A stretch of 64,000 nt of DNA. Origin: Pontibacter sp. Tf4. Its GTDB lineage: Bacteria; Bacteroidota; Bacteroidia; Cytophagales; Hymenobacteraceae. This document shows, piece after piece, positions 17,612 to 25,403 of the stretch (positions are counted from its first letter, which is position 1; every line of letters starts with the position of its first letter). The stretch is taken from contig NZ_JACKZC010000003.1 of NCBI RefSeq assembly GCF_014212495.1, positions 186,001 through 250,000 of the forward strand, given 5' to 3'. The translations under genes were made by a program, and so were the position numbers. The notes under the pieces were generated by a model. That model was not told where the DNA came from. It did not search any database and worked only from the letters and a program-made list of their open reading frames with translations.

Positions 17612-18016
17612 CTATAGAAACAGATCGCCGGCAGCTTCAGGCTGGTACAGGATCTCTTCAATCACATAGTTCAGTTTCCCCTTCGGCGCAGGCCATTCTA
17701 TTTCGTCGCCCACTTTGCAGCCTAAAATGGCAGTGGCCACCGGAGCCAGCACCGATATTTTACGGCTGTTCAGGTCAGCGTCCTTCGGGTAAACAACCGT
17801 TATCTCCATTGTTCCGTTGCTCTTCAGATCTTTCAGGCGTACCAGCGAATTCATGGTCACCACATTTTTAGGAATCTCCTCCGATGCCACTACTTTGGCT
17901 CGTTTCAGTTCCTGGCATAAACCTTCTACGGCGGCAGCACCACCGCTCTGGCGTTGCACCTGCACTAAACTATGCAGGCGTTCGTAGTCCTTTTCGGTTA
18001 AATAGATCGTATTCAT
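17612..18016 (-). CDS. rnk: GreA/GreB-family C-terminal protein, Rnk-like
   Basis: A 134-residue cytosolic protein. The N-terminal part is a short helical segment (YLTEKDYERLHSLVQVQ). The C-terminal part (about 50-125) is the FKBP-like GreA/GreB C-terminal domain with VTMNSLVRLKDL, ITVVYPKDADLNSRKISVLAPVATAILG and VGDEIEWPAPKG. Length and domain order match Rnk, which binds RNA polymerase in the secondary channel but lacks the long coiled coil needed for transcript cleavage. It starts 6 bp after the stop of the glutamate-synthase-like gene on the same strand, so the two are probably one transcript. Confidence 0.85.
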   Translation of the reverse strand: MNTIYLTEKDYERLHSLVQVQRQSGGAAAVEGLCQELKRAKVVASEEIPKNVVTMNSLVRLKDLKSNGTMEITVVYPKDADLNSRKISVLAPVATAILGCKVGDEIEWPAPKGKLNYVIEEILYQPEAAGDLFL

Positions 18017-18022
18017 TTTCGT

Positions 18023-19585
18023 TCAGTTTAGTATGAGTTGTCGTTCTTTGGTCAGCAGGTTTCCGGCATCGGCAGCATCAAAGTACAGTTCCTTAAAGCT
18101 CATCGTCTTACCGGACTCTACCCTTCTGAAGATCTTATCCGGCGTAATACTGCTTAAACCACCAAAGCCACAAGCCTCCATCACTTCTATAGTTGATTTA
18201 ATGGTATTGCCATGGAAGTTAGCCACACGTACCCGCTTATCAGCAACATCCAACCCTTTATAAAGGTTTTCGTCCTGGGTGGCAATACCTACCGGGCAAC
18301 GGCCCGAATCACACTGCAGCGCCTGGATGCAACCTAAGGCAAACATCATTCCGCGCGCACTATAGCATATATCTGCCCCCAACGAGATCGCCTTGATAAT
18401 ATCCACACCGGTAATGATCTTACCAGCCGCTATTACTTTCACTTCGTCGCGCAGTTTATACTTCTGCAACATCAGCTGTACAAAGGCAAGGGCATCATAA
18501 AGCGGCATTCCCAGGCTGTCGGTAAACTCAAGTGGCGCTGCACCGGTGCCACCTTCGGCACCATCAATGGTTATAAAGTCAGGATAGATCTGGTTGTGCA
18601 TCATCTCCTGGCACAGACGCTCGAACTCCTGCTTATTACCAATACATAACTTTATACCGATAGGTTTGCCTTTTGATAAGATTCTTAACTTCTCGATAAA
18701 CAACAGCATCGTAAACTGGTCCTGGAAAGCAGAGTGGCCCGGAGGCGACGCAACAGTTGTATGCGGCTCTACTTTACGGATGGCAGCGATCTCAGGCGTG
18801 TTTTTGGCAGCCGGTAGTATACCACCGTGCCCTGGTTTTGCGCCCTGCGATAGTTTTATTTCCACCATCTTAATGTTCGGGTGCGCTACCTGCTCTTCAA
18901 ACAGCTCTTCCGAAAAATTACCTTTGCTGTCGCGGCAACCAAAGTAACCCGTACCGATCTGCCAGATAAGGTCGCCACCGCCCTCAATATGGAAGGGGCT
19001 GACACCACCTTCGCCGGTGTTATGCGCAAAACCACCCAGTTTAGCGCCGGCGCTCAGGGCCGTAACAGCCGTTTTGCTCAGCGAGCCATAGCTCATAGCC
19101 GAAATGTTATAGATGCTGGCACTGTACGGTTGCTTGCAGCGCGAGCCACCCACCATCACGCGCATGTCTTCGGTTTTTACCTCCACCGGAAACATGGTGT
19201 GCGCTATCCATTCAAATCCGTTCTCCTGGCTGTTGGTCTGCATACCAAAAGGCACGGTCTGGCGTACGTTTTTGGCTCGTTGATAAACGATAGACCGCTG
19301 CCGGCGGCTGAACGGTTTCCCATCCAGGTCCGACTCGAAGAAATACTGGCGCATTTCGGGGCGGATGCTCTCGAAAAAGTAACGCAGGTACCCCAACAGC
19401 GGATAATTGCGCAGGATAGAATGATTTGGCTGCCGGATGTTGTGCCAGTACAGGATCTGCAGCGGCACTAGGGGCACCAACAACAACAGGTAAGCGGTAT
19501 TCTGATAACTTAAATATGCTACTAATGCAAAAAGGGCAGCAAGGACAACTGCCAAGAATTGCCTTACGCTAAGCTTGGTTAACAT
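18023..19585 (-). CDS. FMN-binding glutamate synthase family protein
   Basis: A 520-residue protein with two N-terminal hydrophobic segments (about 9-45), which set it apart from classical GltB, followed by a (beta/alpha)8 domain like the FMN domain of glutamate synthase. Typical stretches are YNISAMSYGSLSKTAV, GAKPGHGGILPAAKNTPEIA, ITIDGAEGGTGAAPLEF and CDSGRCPVGIATQ. The amidotransferase and GXGXG domains of GltB are missing. The family is common and often annotated as glutamate synthase-related, but its reaction is not established; an FMN-dependent, membrane-tethered oxidoreductase is the safe call. It is co-oriented with rnk 6 bp downstream. The upstream 19586-20130 gap holds its promoter. 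Confidence 0.88.
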   Translation of the reverse strand: MLTKLSVRQFLAVVLAALFALVAYLSYQNTAYLLLLVPLVPLQILYWHNIRQPNHSILRNYPLLGYLRYFFESIRPEMRQYFFESDLDGKPFSRRQRSIVYQRAKNVRQTVPFGMQTNSQENGFEWIAHTMFPVEVKTEDMRVMVGGSRCKQPYSASIYNISAMSYGSLSKTAVTALSAGAKLGGFAHNTGEGGVSPFHIEGGGDLIWQIGTGYFGCRDSKGNFSEELFEEQVAHPNIKMVEIKLSQGAKPGHGGILPAAKNTPEIAAIRKVEPHTTVASPPGHSAFQDQFTMLLFIEKLRILSKGKPIGIKLCIGNKQEFERLCQEMMHNQIYPDFITIDGAEGGTGAAPLEFTDSLGMPLYDALAFVQLMLQKYKLRDEVKVIAAGKIITGVDIIKAISLGADICYSARGMMFALGCIQALQCDSGRCPVGIATQDENLYKGLDVADKRVRVANFHGNTIKSTIEVMEACGFGGLSSITPDKIFRRVESGKTMSFKELYFDAADAGNLLTKERQLILN

Positions 19586-20130
19586 AACAGTTTTATAAAA
19601 TAAGATTAAAGGGATTTGGCTGGTGAAGCACTAACAGAAATAACTCCTGTTTATTGCATGCACCGACTCAGGCGCTTTATCGGGGCCGGAAAAAGGAAAG
19701 GTTCCGGCTTACTTGTTAAAGTCTTTTGGAGTGGAAAAAAAGTGAAGGCAATAGCCGATCAGCTTATCACTCAGGGAAAGGTGATGAGATGTTGCGACAA
19801 ACCCGGTTAACGGCATCTGTAAGGAACAGTAATGTCTGCTAAGTGGCTGCAAATTAATCTCTCTTAAGCGGTTCAAAGTAAACAGTTACTTCTGTTAAAA
19901 ACAACAAATTTCAGTCGCTTTATACGGTGTATCTGTCAAAAGTAGTTGCAACTACCTGTTTGCACCTATAAAGGCATGCCTTTTAAGGACATAAACAAAC
20001 TATAGCCGGCAAAGTTTCCGTAATTGTATAATTCTGTTTTTCAGGGGATGACGAGCAATTTGGTAAACCTTAAAGCGCTTAATTCGTTTTTTTAGAGCAA
20101 CGTACATTTAATCATTAACAAAATATAACT
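19586..20130. other. Intergenic region without a convincing gene
   Basis: This gap lies between divergently transcribed genes and should hold promoters for both. I see a palindrome AAAGGCATGCCTTT near 19970-19983, one AACTATAG copy near 20000, and a short similarity (GATTAAAGGGATTT) to text at 63340. A 64-codon frame from a TTG at 19616 has no recognisable features and is not called. Confidence 0.5.
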
Positions 20131-20412
20131 ATGGAAGCACAAGAATTGAAAAACAAAGCTGACAGAATGAACCCTGAACATAGAGAAGGACCTGTGGCAA
20201 GAACCATTGAAGAATATACCGCCAAACTGCCATCAGACCTGTTCCTGTGGTCTGCGTTAGGCTGTATGGCCATATCAGCTACGCTTAAGATCATGAAGAA
20301 AGACGACGAAGCCTTGTTTGTAGGCCAGTGGCCTGCTCCTTTCCTGATCCTGGGCTTATACAACAAGCTGGTAAAAGTAGAAGGACACGACAAACGCGAC
20401 AGAGGCAGATAA
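20131..20412 (+). CDS. Conserved small membrane-associated protein of Bacteroidota
   Basis: A 93-residue protein. The N-terminus is charged and helical (residues 1-35). Two moderately hydrophobic segments follow (LFLWSALGCMAISATLKIM and ALFVGQWPAPFLILGLYNKLVK), then a basic-acidic tail. I recognise the pattern S-D-x-F-L-W ... FVGQW-x-APFL as a small protein found across Cytophagales, with no known role. The start at 20131 follows AAAATATAACT without a Shine-Dalgarno. It is monocistronic: a strong terminator lies 24 bp after its stop, and the next gene converges on it. Confidence 0.75.
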   Translation: MEAQELKNKADRMNPEHREGPVARTIEEYTAKLPSDLFLWSALGCMAISATLKIMKKDDEALFVGQWPAPFLILGLYNKLVKVEGHDKRDRGR

Positions 20413-20436
20413 GCTAACCGCAGTTAAATTCATAAT

Positions 20437-20472
20437 AAAAACACCCCGGCCAGTTTTGGCCGGGGTGTTTTT
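20437..20472. terminator. Bidirectional terminator, GC-rich 16-bp stem
   Basis: A 16-bp stem formed by AAAAACACCCCGGCCA and TGGCCGGGGTGTTTTT with a GTTT loop. It sits between two converging genes, and both strands end in a U run. Confidence 0.93.
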
Positions 20473-20491
20473 ATGTAGAGGGAGTTTGTTA

Positions 20492-21169
20492 TTAGTTGAC
20501 GTTGGTTGCCATCTCGTAGAAGCGCAACTGTAATATTTTCAAGCCATTGTTGTCATAGCTCCAGTAATAATCTTCCAGTCTGTCGTCAAATAATGGGTAA
20601 CGCTCAGTGTCCCCGTCATTGTCCAGGTCAGCATAAATATAGAGGAGGTCTTTGGATACGTTTGTAAAAGATGATTTCCCTTTGCTTCTGACAGAAACCA
20701 AACTCTCTGTGCTGCATACATCCTCACCGGACATAGGGTCGTAGGCACAAGTGCTCATGGTTGAACTGCCACCTGGCTTACCTAAGGCACGAGCCCAAAC
20801 AGAATATTCTGTAATGCCATCATTATCCGGGTCAGGGTTAGGCAGTTGGAACTTCGCCCCGTTACTGTCAGTGCCGTTTGCATCTAATACCTGGTACGTA
20901 TCACCTTCGGCAAGCAGAATTTTTGTATTGCCTTCCAGACTTACAAAAATACGGTGACCGCTGTTGCCATCCATAGTTGCAGTTTTGCCTTTTGATACGC
21001 CAATAATGTTCAGGTTGTAGTGCGAACCACTTGGGGCGCCATTACCAGTTGCCAGCGCTGCAGTGCTTGCGCTTAAATCTGCTGATGGGGTAACGTCCTG
21101 ATCATCAGAACAACCTACTGTGAACATTGCCGGAATTACCAGCAGACCGAAAAGTTTTACTTTTCTCAT
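20492..21169 (-). CDS. Putative lipoprotein, unknown function
   Basis: A 225-residue secreted protein with a lipoprotein signal (MRKVKLFGLLVIPAMFTVGC; Cys20 is the lipid site) followed by a Ser/Asp/Gln-rich tether. The mature part has Asp-rich stretches of calcium-loop type (NPDPDNDGITEY near 110-122 and DLDNDGDTERY near 180-190) and ends in a beta-rich segment. No catalytic motif is seen. The Asp-x-Asp-x-Asp-Gly pieces resemble thrombospondin-type-3 or dockerin-like loops, so Ca2+ binding on the outer surface is plausible. The gene is monocistronic, and the AT-rich region upstream (21170-21585) contains its promoter. Confidence 0.75.
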   Translation of the reverse strand: MRKVKLFGLLVIPAMFTVGCSDDQDVTPSADLSASTAALATGNGAPSGSHYNLNIIGVSKGKTATMDGNSGHRIFVSLEGNTKILLAEGDTYQVLDANGTDSNGAKFQLPNPDPDNDGITEYSVWARALGKPGGSSTMSTCAYDPMSGEDVCSTESLVSVRSKGKSSFTNVSKDLLYIYADLDNDGDTERYPLFDDRLEDYYWSYDNNGLKILQLRFYEMATNVN

Positions 21170-21585
21170 GATTGTTAGAGGGGTTTAAGTTAAAAATATA
21201 TTTACTTTGGGCTTGTACCCCCCGTAAAATCATCAGGTTTCATTATTTATTTTCATTAATTATAGATATAGTACAATTAAATATACGTATTTATTTCCAG
21301 CTCTTGTGTTAAGCGGTATAACACTGATTATTTATTGCACTGCTTTATATTATTAATTTTTTAATAATTTTTTTAACATAATTAAACTACCTGCATAAGC
21401 AATTCATTGTGACAGTTAAAAATATATAACTATAAGAATATCAATACCTTACAATATCATCTGATCTTTAACCTTTTGAATTGCTATACAATTTAAAAAT
21501 GTAACAATGGCGCAATAGCACAAAAGCTGGAACCGCTCTGTGGCAGCTTCAGCTTTTGAATGGTTTTTGGTTGGTTAGTAAATTC
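21170..21585. other. AT-rich intergenic region
   Basis: This is one of the most AT-rich stretches of the window, with long A/T runs around 21240-21440. It contains the promoter side of the leftward lipoprotein gene and, at its right end, a hairpin downstream of hsp20. No gene is seen in it. Confidence 0.5.
21521..21558 (-). terminator. Possible terminator after hsp20
   Basis: A 9-bp outer stem CAAAAGCTG / CAGCTTTTG encloses a 20-base loop with a smaller pairing. It is 28 bp past the hsp20 stop in the leftward direction. The U tract is short, so support is moderate. Confidence 0.45.
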
Positions 21586-22044
21586 TTACTCTACATTTAT
21601 TCGCTTACGGCGCTGCTCTTTCTGTTCTGCTTTGGGCACAGTTATATGCAGCACTCCTTTGTCGTACTGGGCTTTAATTTTATCGGCAACTATAGCTTCG
21701 GGTAAGCGGAATGTACGGCTGAAAGAACTATAGTTATATTCCCGTCGGCTATAGTTGTCTTTCTCATCTTTTATGTCCTCTTCTTTCTGGCAGCTTACCG
21801 AGAGCATGTTCTCATCTACCTCAATGGTAAAATCGTTGCGGTCCATGCCCGGCACGGCCAAGTCTACGGCATATTCCTTTTCTGTTTCGCGCATGTTGGC
21901 TGCCGGCATATTATTACCTTTACCAAAGCGCATCGGCATCAGGAACATGTCGTTGTCGAACATACGGTCTATGTCGCTGAAGAAGCCCGAGAACATATCA
22001 CGGGTGGCCGGGTTATGTTCCCCTTTTCTTGCTAATGATCTCAT
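21586..22044 (-). CDS. hsp20: Hsp20/alpha-crystallin small heat-shock protein
   Basis: A 152-residue small heat-shock chaperone that holds unfolding proteins without ATP. After a Phe/Met-rich N-terminal arm (FFSDIDRMFDNDMFLM), the alpha-crystallin domain spans about residues 45-140. Conserved pieces are YAVDLAVPGMDRNDFTIEVDENMLSVSC, the arginine-bearing SFSRTFRLPE, and KGVLHITVPKAE with the Gly-Val-Leu motif. The C-terminal Ile-Asn-Val is the I-x-I/V oligomer clip. Unusually for this window, AGGAGG lies 4 bases before the ATG, a strong Shine-Dalgarno (22048-22053 read on the minus strand) that fits fast stress translation. Several copies of the iterated AACTATA motif lie inside the gene. Confidence 0.95.
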   Translation of the reverse strand: MRSLARKGEHNPATRDMFSGFFSDIDRMFDNDMFLMPMRFGKGNNMPAANMRETEKEYAVDLAVPGMDRNDFTIEVDENMLSVSCQKEEDIKDEKDNYSRREYNYSSFSRTFRLPEAIVADKIKAQYDKGVLHITVPKAEQKEQRRKRINVE

Positions 22045-22289
22045 GGTACCTCCTTGCTTTTAAATTAAACATCTGTACTGTTTTTTATACGCGCGCAGTT
22101 TATAGTTGTTAAAGGCAAACCAGCCTGCACCCGATTAGCCGGACATTAAAACCAGTTACGTAAAAACACTGATTATAAAGGACTTATATTGCTTTTATAA
22201 AACTTGTTTTGCTATATTTACAGGCTATGCAGGCATGCACCCGAACAGCTGGCCGCATTGTACATCCACCTATAGTTGTGTGCGTAAAA

Positions 22290-22733
22290 ATGATGATGAA
22301 TACCTCCGATTTTATGGAATGCCGCATTGATGACCGGAAAAAGCTGCTGTATTGCCGCTGGCTCCGGGATGTGGAGCAGGATGAGTACAGGACAGGACTG
22401 ATGCAGGTATACCAACTGATAAAGGAGAATGCCCTGGAACTATGGCTGCAGGACAGCTCCGTGCTAACTCCCCGATCGGTACCGAACCTGAAGTGGCTGA
22501 CCGAAGAGTTTGGTATTTTGCTGGTACAAAGCACCCTTAAGTTTTGCGCAGTTGTTACGCCCAGCGCACTTCCGCACCACGCAGGGCTGGCCTCCATCCG
22601 CGACAAAGCCTACCGTATTTATGGCAAAACAAAGCTGATACAGGTATTTGACACAACAGACGAAGCCCTGGCCTGGCTCCTCCCCAACCTGCAACATTAC
22701 CGCCTGCCTGACATACCGCTTGTGAATGTCTGA
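22290..22733 (+). CDS. SpoIIAA/STAS-like small regulatory protein
   Basis: A 147-residue cytosolic protein. The frame is open from 22209, but the ATG at 22290 (MMMNTSDFMECRIDD) gives the family-like start. The order is a beta-strand pair (ECRIDDRKKLLYCRWLRDVEQDEYRTGL), helix, strand with Asp (ALELWLQDSSVL), helix and a final helical part (TTDEALAWLLPNL). This matches the SpoIIAA-like/STAS-like proteins common in Bacteroidota, and the protein encoded at 28338 (minus) has the same architecture. The fold can serve in partner switching or lipid binding. No phosphorylatable Ser is clear here, so the role is not known. Confidence 0.6.
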   Translation: MMMNTSDFMECRIDDRKKLLYCRWLRDVEQDEYRTGLMQVYQLIKENALELWLQDSSVLTPRSVPNLKWLTEEFGILLVQSTLKFCAVVTPSALPHHAGLASIRDKAYRIYGKTKLIQVFDTTDEALAWLLPNLQHYRLPDIPLVNV

Positions 22734-22873
22734 CATAAACTATAGCTCCTGCCGGTTTATCTGCAGACTTTGATTCCCGAAAAATCACCAAAAGTAAGTA
22801 TTGACCTTTACGATTAAGATGTGCATATTGTATTCTCCTGAATTGAAGGCATTTACCTTTTACTGCTTCACGT

Positions 22874-23083
22874 ATGGAGAAACATGTACGAATTTTAAGC
22901 AACCGCGAACGCAAGATTATTGAGCTGCTGGCCCAGGGTTGTACGGAGAAACAGATAGGCGATGAACTGGGCTTGCCAGCTGCAGTGATAAAAAGGCATG
23001 TACAAAATATGCTGCTAAAAAAAGGCTTCGTAAACCCCTATCAGCTTATCTGCTGGGCCTACCGCGAGTATATTCTTTCCTGA
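22874..23083 (+). CDS. LuxR-type helix-turn-helix-only protein
   Basis: A 69-residue protein consisting almost entirely of a LuxR/GerE DNA-binding domain: LSNRERKIIELLAQGCTEKQIGDELGLPAAVIKRHVQNMLLKKGFVNPYQL. No receiver, PAS or other sensor domain is attached. It may act by competing with or joining full-length LuxR regulators such as the one encoded next to it on the other strand (23102-23845). Stop codons converge 18 bp apart. The start at 22874 is preceded by the element CCAAAAGTAAGTATT at 22788-22802, which recurs before two other loci. Regulation by, or of, the neighbour is inferred from position only. Confidence 0.75.
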   Translation: MEKHVRILSNRERKIIELLAQGCTEKQIGDELGLPAAVIKRHVQNMLLKKGFVNPYQLICWAYREYILS

Positions 23084-23101
23084 GCAAAAAGCTTTACCCG
23101 A

Positions 23102-23845
23102 TCAGATCAGATCAAAGGCGCGGGCGTATTGCGTGAGCTCGAAAAATGAAGACGTATTCAGTTTCTTTTTAATGTTGCGCCGGTGCGTTTCTACGGTTGT
23201 AGCCGAAATACAAAGCTCATCGGCACATTCGGCGGCGCTCTTCCCTAAGGCTATGTATCGCAGAATTTCCTGCTCCCTCCCCGATAGCTTACTGAACCGG
23301 CTATAGTTCAACCTTAAAAAGTTATTCTCCTCCAGCAAACGCGATACCTTTGAGGTAACGTGGTGCAGCGGATCTATAGGAAATGCCAGGCCTATAGTCA
23401 GCAGCGGCTTTCCTTCATCGTCCCACATCAGAATCTTTACCGTGGTCAGGTACCATTTCCAGGGATGCTGCTCCGAACCACGAACCTGCTGGAAAAGCGA
23501 AATAATGTAGTCGCTGCTGTTCTGCTCCAGCAACATTTTGGCTTTGGCAATGTAGTCAGGTGCATCTTCGGGGTTAAAAAACTTGGTGTGGTATTCTTCC
23601 CCAAGGTTCCGGATATCCTCCACCGTAAACCCTAATAGCTCAGCTCCCCGCTCCGACATATACTCCACCGAAAACCCCTGCTGTATATTATGGATAATAA
23701 CAACGGCTGGCAATTGTGCCGAGATCATGTCTATCTCGGCAATTTTGCGTTTCATGCGCTCCTCCAGGGGCAGCGTTTCCGTCTCGTTCAAGTTGTTTTC
23801 TGAGGATTTAGAATAGGTCATAGCTTTTGCGCTTTTTGGCAGCAT
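23102..23845 (-). CDS. PAS-domain LuxR family transcriptional regulator
   Basis: A 247-residue regulator. The N-terminal part is charged and probably helical (1-40), then a PAS-like sensor domain spans about 45-150 (LPAVVIIHNIQQGFSVEYMSERGAELLGFT through WKWYLTTVKILMWDDEGKPLLTIGLAFPID). A LuxR/GerE DNA-binding domain follows at about 183-240 (LSGREQEILRYIALGKSAAECADELCISATTVETHRRNIKKKL). The PAS ligand is not known. An internal Met at position 9 (MTYSKSS) is an alternative start. It lies tail to tail with the small LuxR-only gene and faces the outer-membrane gene at 24156 across a 310-bp divergent promoter region. Confidence 0.87.
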   Translation of the reverse strand: MLPKSAKAMTYSKSSENNLNETETLPLEERMKRKIAEIDMISAQLPAVVIIHNIQQGFSVEYMSERGAELLGFTVEDIRNLGEEYHTKFFNPEDAPDYIAKAKMLLEQNSSDYIISLFQQVRGSEQHPWKWYLTTVKILMWDDEGKPLLTIGLAFPIDPLHHVTSKVSRLLEENNFLRLNYSRFSKLSGREQEILRYIALGKSAAECADELCISATTVETHRRNIKKKLNTSSFFELTQYARAFDLI

Positions 23846-24155
23846 AAATATAGTTAATTCTATATCTATTATAAAATTCTACCTTATTTTATCATTTCTG
23901 TTTTAGAAATTTTATAAATACTCAGAAGTAGGTATTCTAATTCAGCCCAGAACTACAGACCTTTGATACACTCTCCGGGAACGATCCCGCAACTATGAAA
24001 TAAGCTAAGCCCCGATATTCAGAAGTAACCGGACCTTTTACAGGTGCAGACATCCTGTGCCATAGTTTAACGTATTAACAAACAACTATATAGAATAAGC
24101 TGTATAATCAACTGACATTTAACCATCTGCATTCACAAACCCTAACACGCCACTC
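23846..24155. other. Divergent promoter region
   Basis: The gap separates the PAS-LuxR gene (leftward) from the outer-membrane gene (rightward). Its left third is very AT-rich. TCAGAAGTAGGTATT at 23922-23936 is one of three near-identical elements in this window; a partial copy (TTCAGAAGTAA) lies near 24021. No gene is seen. Confidence 0.5.
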
Positions 24156-25031
24156 ATGAAACACCTGTTTACCACCCTTGCCCTATGCTTCAGCGCGGGC
24201 TTATGCGCTGCCCAAACCGACACAACAGCTGCCCCGGTGCTCTCTGTTGATTCTGCAAACACCCTGCAGACTGCCTTAGCGCCAGCCCGGGATTCGGTTG
24301 TTGCCCCTGCGCCGGAAGTATTCCGGAAGAACAGTATCAAGATGAACCTGTCATCACTGGCTTTCAGCAACTATAGTTTCAGCTACGAGCGTGCCATTGC
24401 CCGCAAAATTACTTTGGTGGGCGGCTATAGTTTTATGCCCGAAACCCAGATCAGTTCCATCCCTGTAGTTGACAAAGCCCTGGAAATGACTTCGGACACG
24501 GAAGGCATGGACAGTGATGATTTTGAGGACGCTTTTAAGAAGGGTAACGCTGCCGCAACGGCCTTTACAGGAGAGATCCGTTTTTATACCGGTAAAAAAC
24601 CGGGTGCCCGCGGCTTCTACGCATCGCTTTACGGCCGCTATACTACCATGGACCTGTCGTACCTGGATGTATATGAGGATGCACTGGGCATGGAGCACGA
24701 CCTGCCTTACAAAGCCAGCCTGAAAGGCCTGAGTGGCGGTATTATGCTGGGAGCCCAGTGGCTGATTGCCAAGCGCGTAACTTTTGACTGGTACATTGTA
24801 GGTGGCCACTACGGCAACGTAACCGGCGACATGACAGCCAAAGTTGACCTGAGCATGCTATCGGAGCAGGACAAGGCAGAGCTTGAGCAGGAAGTAGAAG
24901 ATATCTTTGAATACAGCGATGGCAAAAGCTATGTAGACGCTACCGTAAACGACAACGGTATGTTCGGCAAAGTAAAAGGCCCGTTCGGCGGTATCCGCGC
25001 CGTTGGGTTTAACCTGGGTATTGCCTTTTAA
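24156..25031 (+). CDS. Outer-membrane beta-barrel protein, DUF3575-like
   Basis: A 291-residue secreted protein with a clear signal peptide (MKHLFTTLALCFSAGLCAAQ). After an Ala/Pro/Val-rich linker, the segment from about residue 65 has alternating beta-strands ending in aromatic residues (KMNLSSLAFSNYSFSYERAIARKITLVGGYSFMPE, ARGFYASLYGRYTTMDLSYLD, LSGGIMLGAQWLIAKRVTFDWYIVGGHYG). It ends in NLGIAF with a C-terminal Phe, as expected for an outer-membrane barrel. The pattern resembles DUF3575-type proteins of Bacteroidota. An acidic helical insert (SEQDKAELEQEVEDIFEYSDGK) comes before the last strands. A terminator follows 70 bp later. Function is unknown. Confidence 0.72.
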   Translation: MKHLFTTLALCFSAGLCAAQTDTTAAPVLSVDSANTLQTALAPARDSVVAPAPEVFRKNSIKMNLSSLAFSNYSFSYERAIARKITLVGGYSFMPETQISSIPVVDKALEMTSDTEGMDSDDFEDAFKKGNAAATAFTGEIRFYTGKKPGARGFYASLYGRYTTMDLSYLDVYEDALGMEHDLPYKASLKGLSGGIMLGAQWLIAKRVTFDWYIVGGHYGNVTGDMTAKVDLSMLSEQDKAELEQEVEDIFEYSDGKSYVDATVNDNGMFGKVKGPFGGIRAVGFNLGIAF

Positions 25032-25102
25032 TACAGCTCCCCACTGTACATTTAAAGCGCAATACGCACACGCGCCAACTATTTCTATAAACCCTATAAG
25101 TT

Positions 25103-25136
25103 AAAAGCCGCCCGAAAGTGGGCGGCTTTTACTTTT
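25103..25136 (+). terminator. Rho-independent terminator
   Basis: An 11-bp perfect stem AAAAGCCGCCC / GGGCGGCTTTT with loop GAAAGT, followed by ACTTTTTA. It ends the transcript of the outer-membrane gene at 24156. Confidence 0.92.
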
Positions 25137-25337
25137 TATACCTTTTTGCTTTAGGCAGGCAACCAATCTCTCCTTTCCTTCATCCTATAGCAGCAGGCAG
25201 GCTGTGCCGGTAAACTATAAATAATTTATCAGCTGACTGCCCGCTAAAACAAACGACTGTTTAAGCTATAGTTGCCCGGAGTTTGCAGATAAACTATAGT
25301 CATTCATCTAAAACAAGTAAGTAATTCACAACAGTAC

Positions 25338-25369
25338 CTTGCATTACAAAGTACTATACAATAACTTTG
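25338..25369 (+). promoter_or_regulatory. Bacteroidota-type promoter for the 25404 receptor
   Basis: CTTG at 25338-25341 and TAACTTTG at 25362-25369 are 20 bp apart, fitting the Bacteroidota sigma-ABfr consensus TTTG-N19-21-TAnnTTTG with an exact -7 element. Transcription would start near 25376, giving a leader of about 28 bases. Confidence 0.65.
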
Positions 25370-25403
25370 CATCATCATTAAACAATACACACTCCATAAA
25401 ACT

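Larger units (their letters stand above)
25032..25403. other. Intergenic region with terminator and promoter
   Basis: The gap contains the terminator of the 24156 gene, several copies of the iterated AACTATA/TATAGTT motif (for example near 25266 and 25295) and a well-matched Bacteroidota promoter for the 25404 gene. No gene is seen. Confidence 0.6.

Noticed and set aside
19616-19810. A 64-codon frame starting with TTG upstream of the 20131 gene
   Set aside because: Non-ATG start, no recognisable feature, and it lies in a divergent promoter region.
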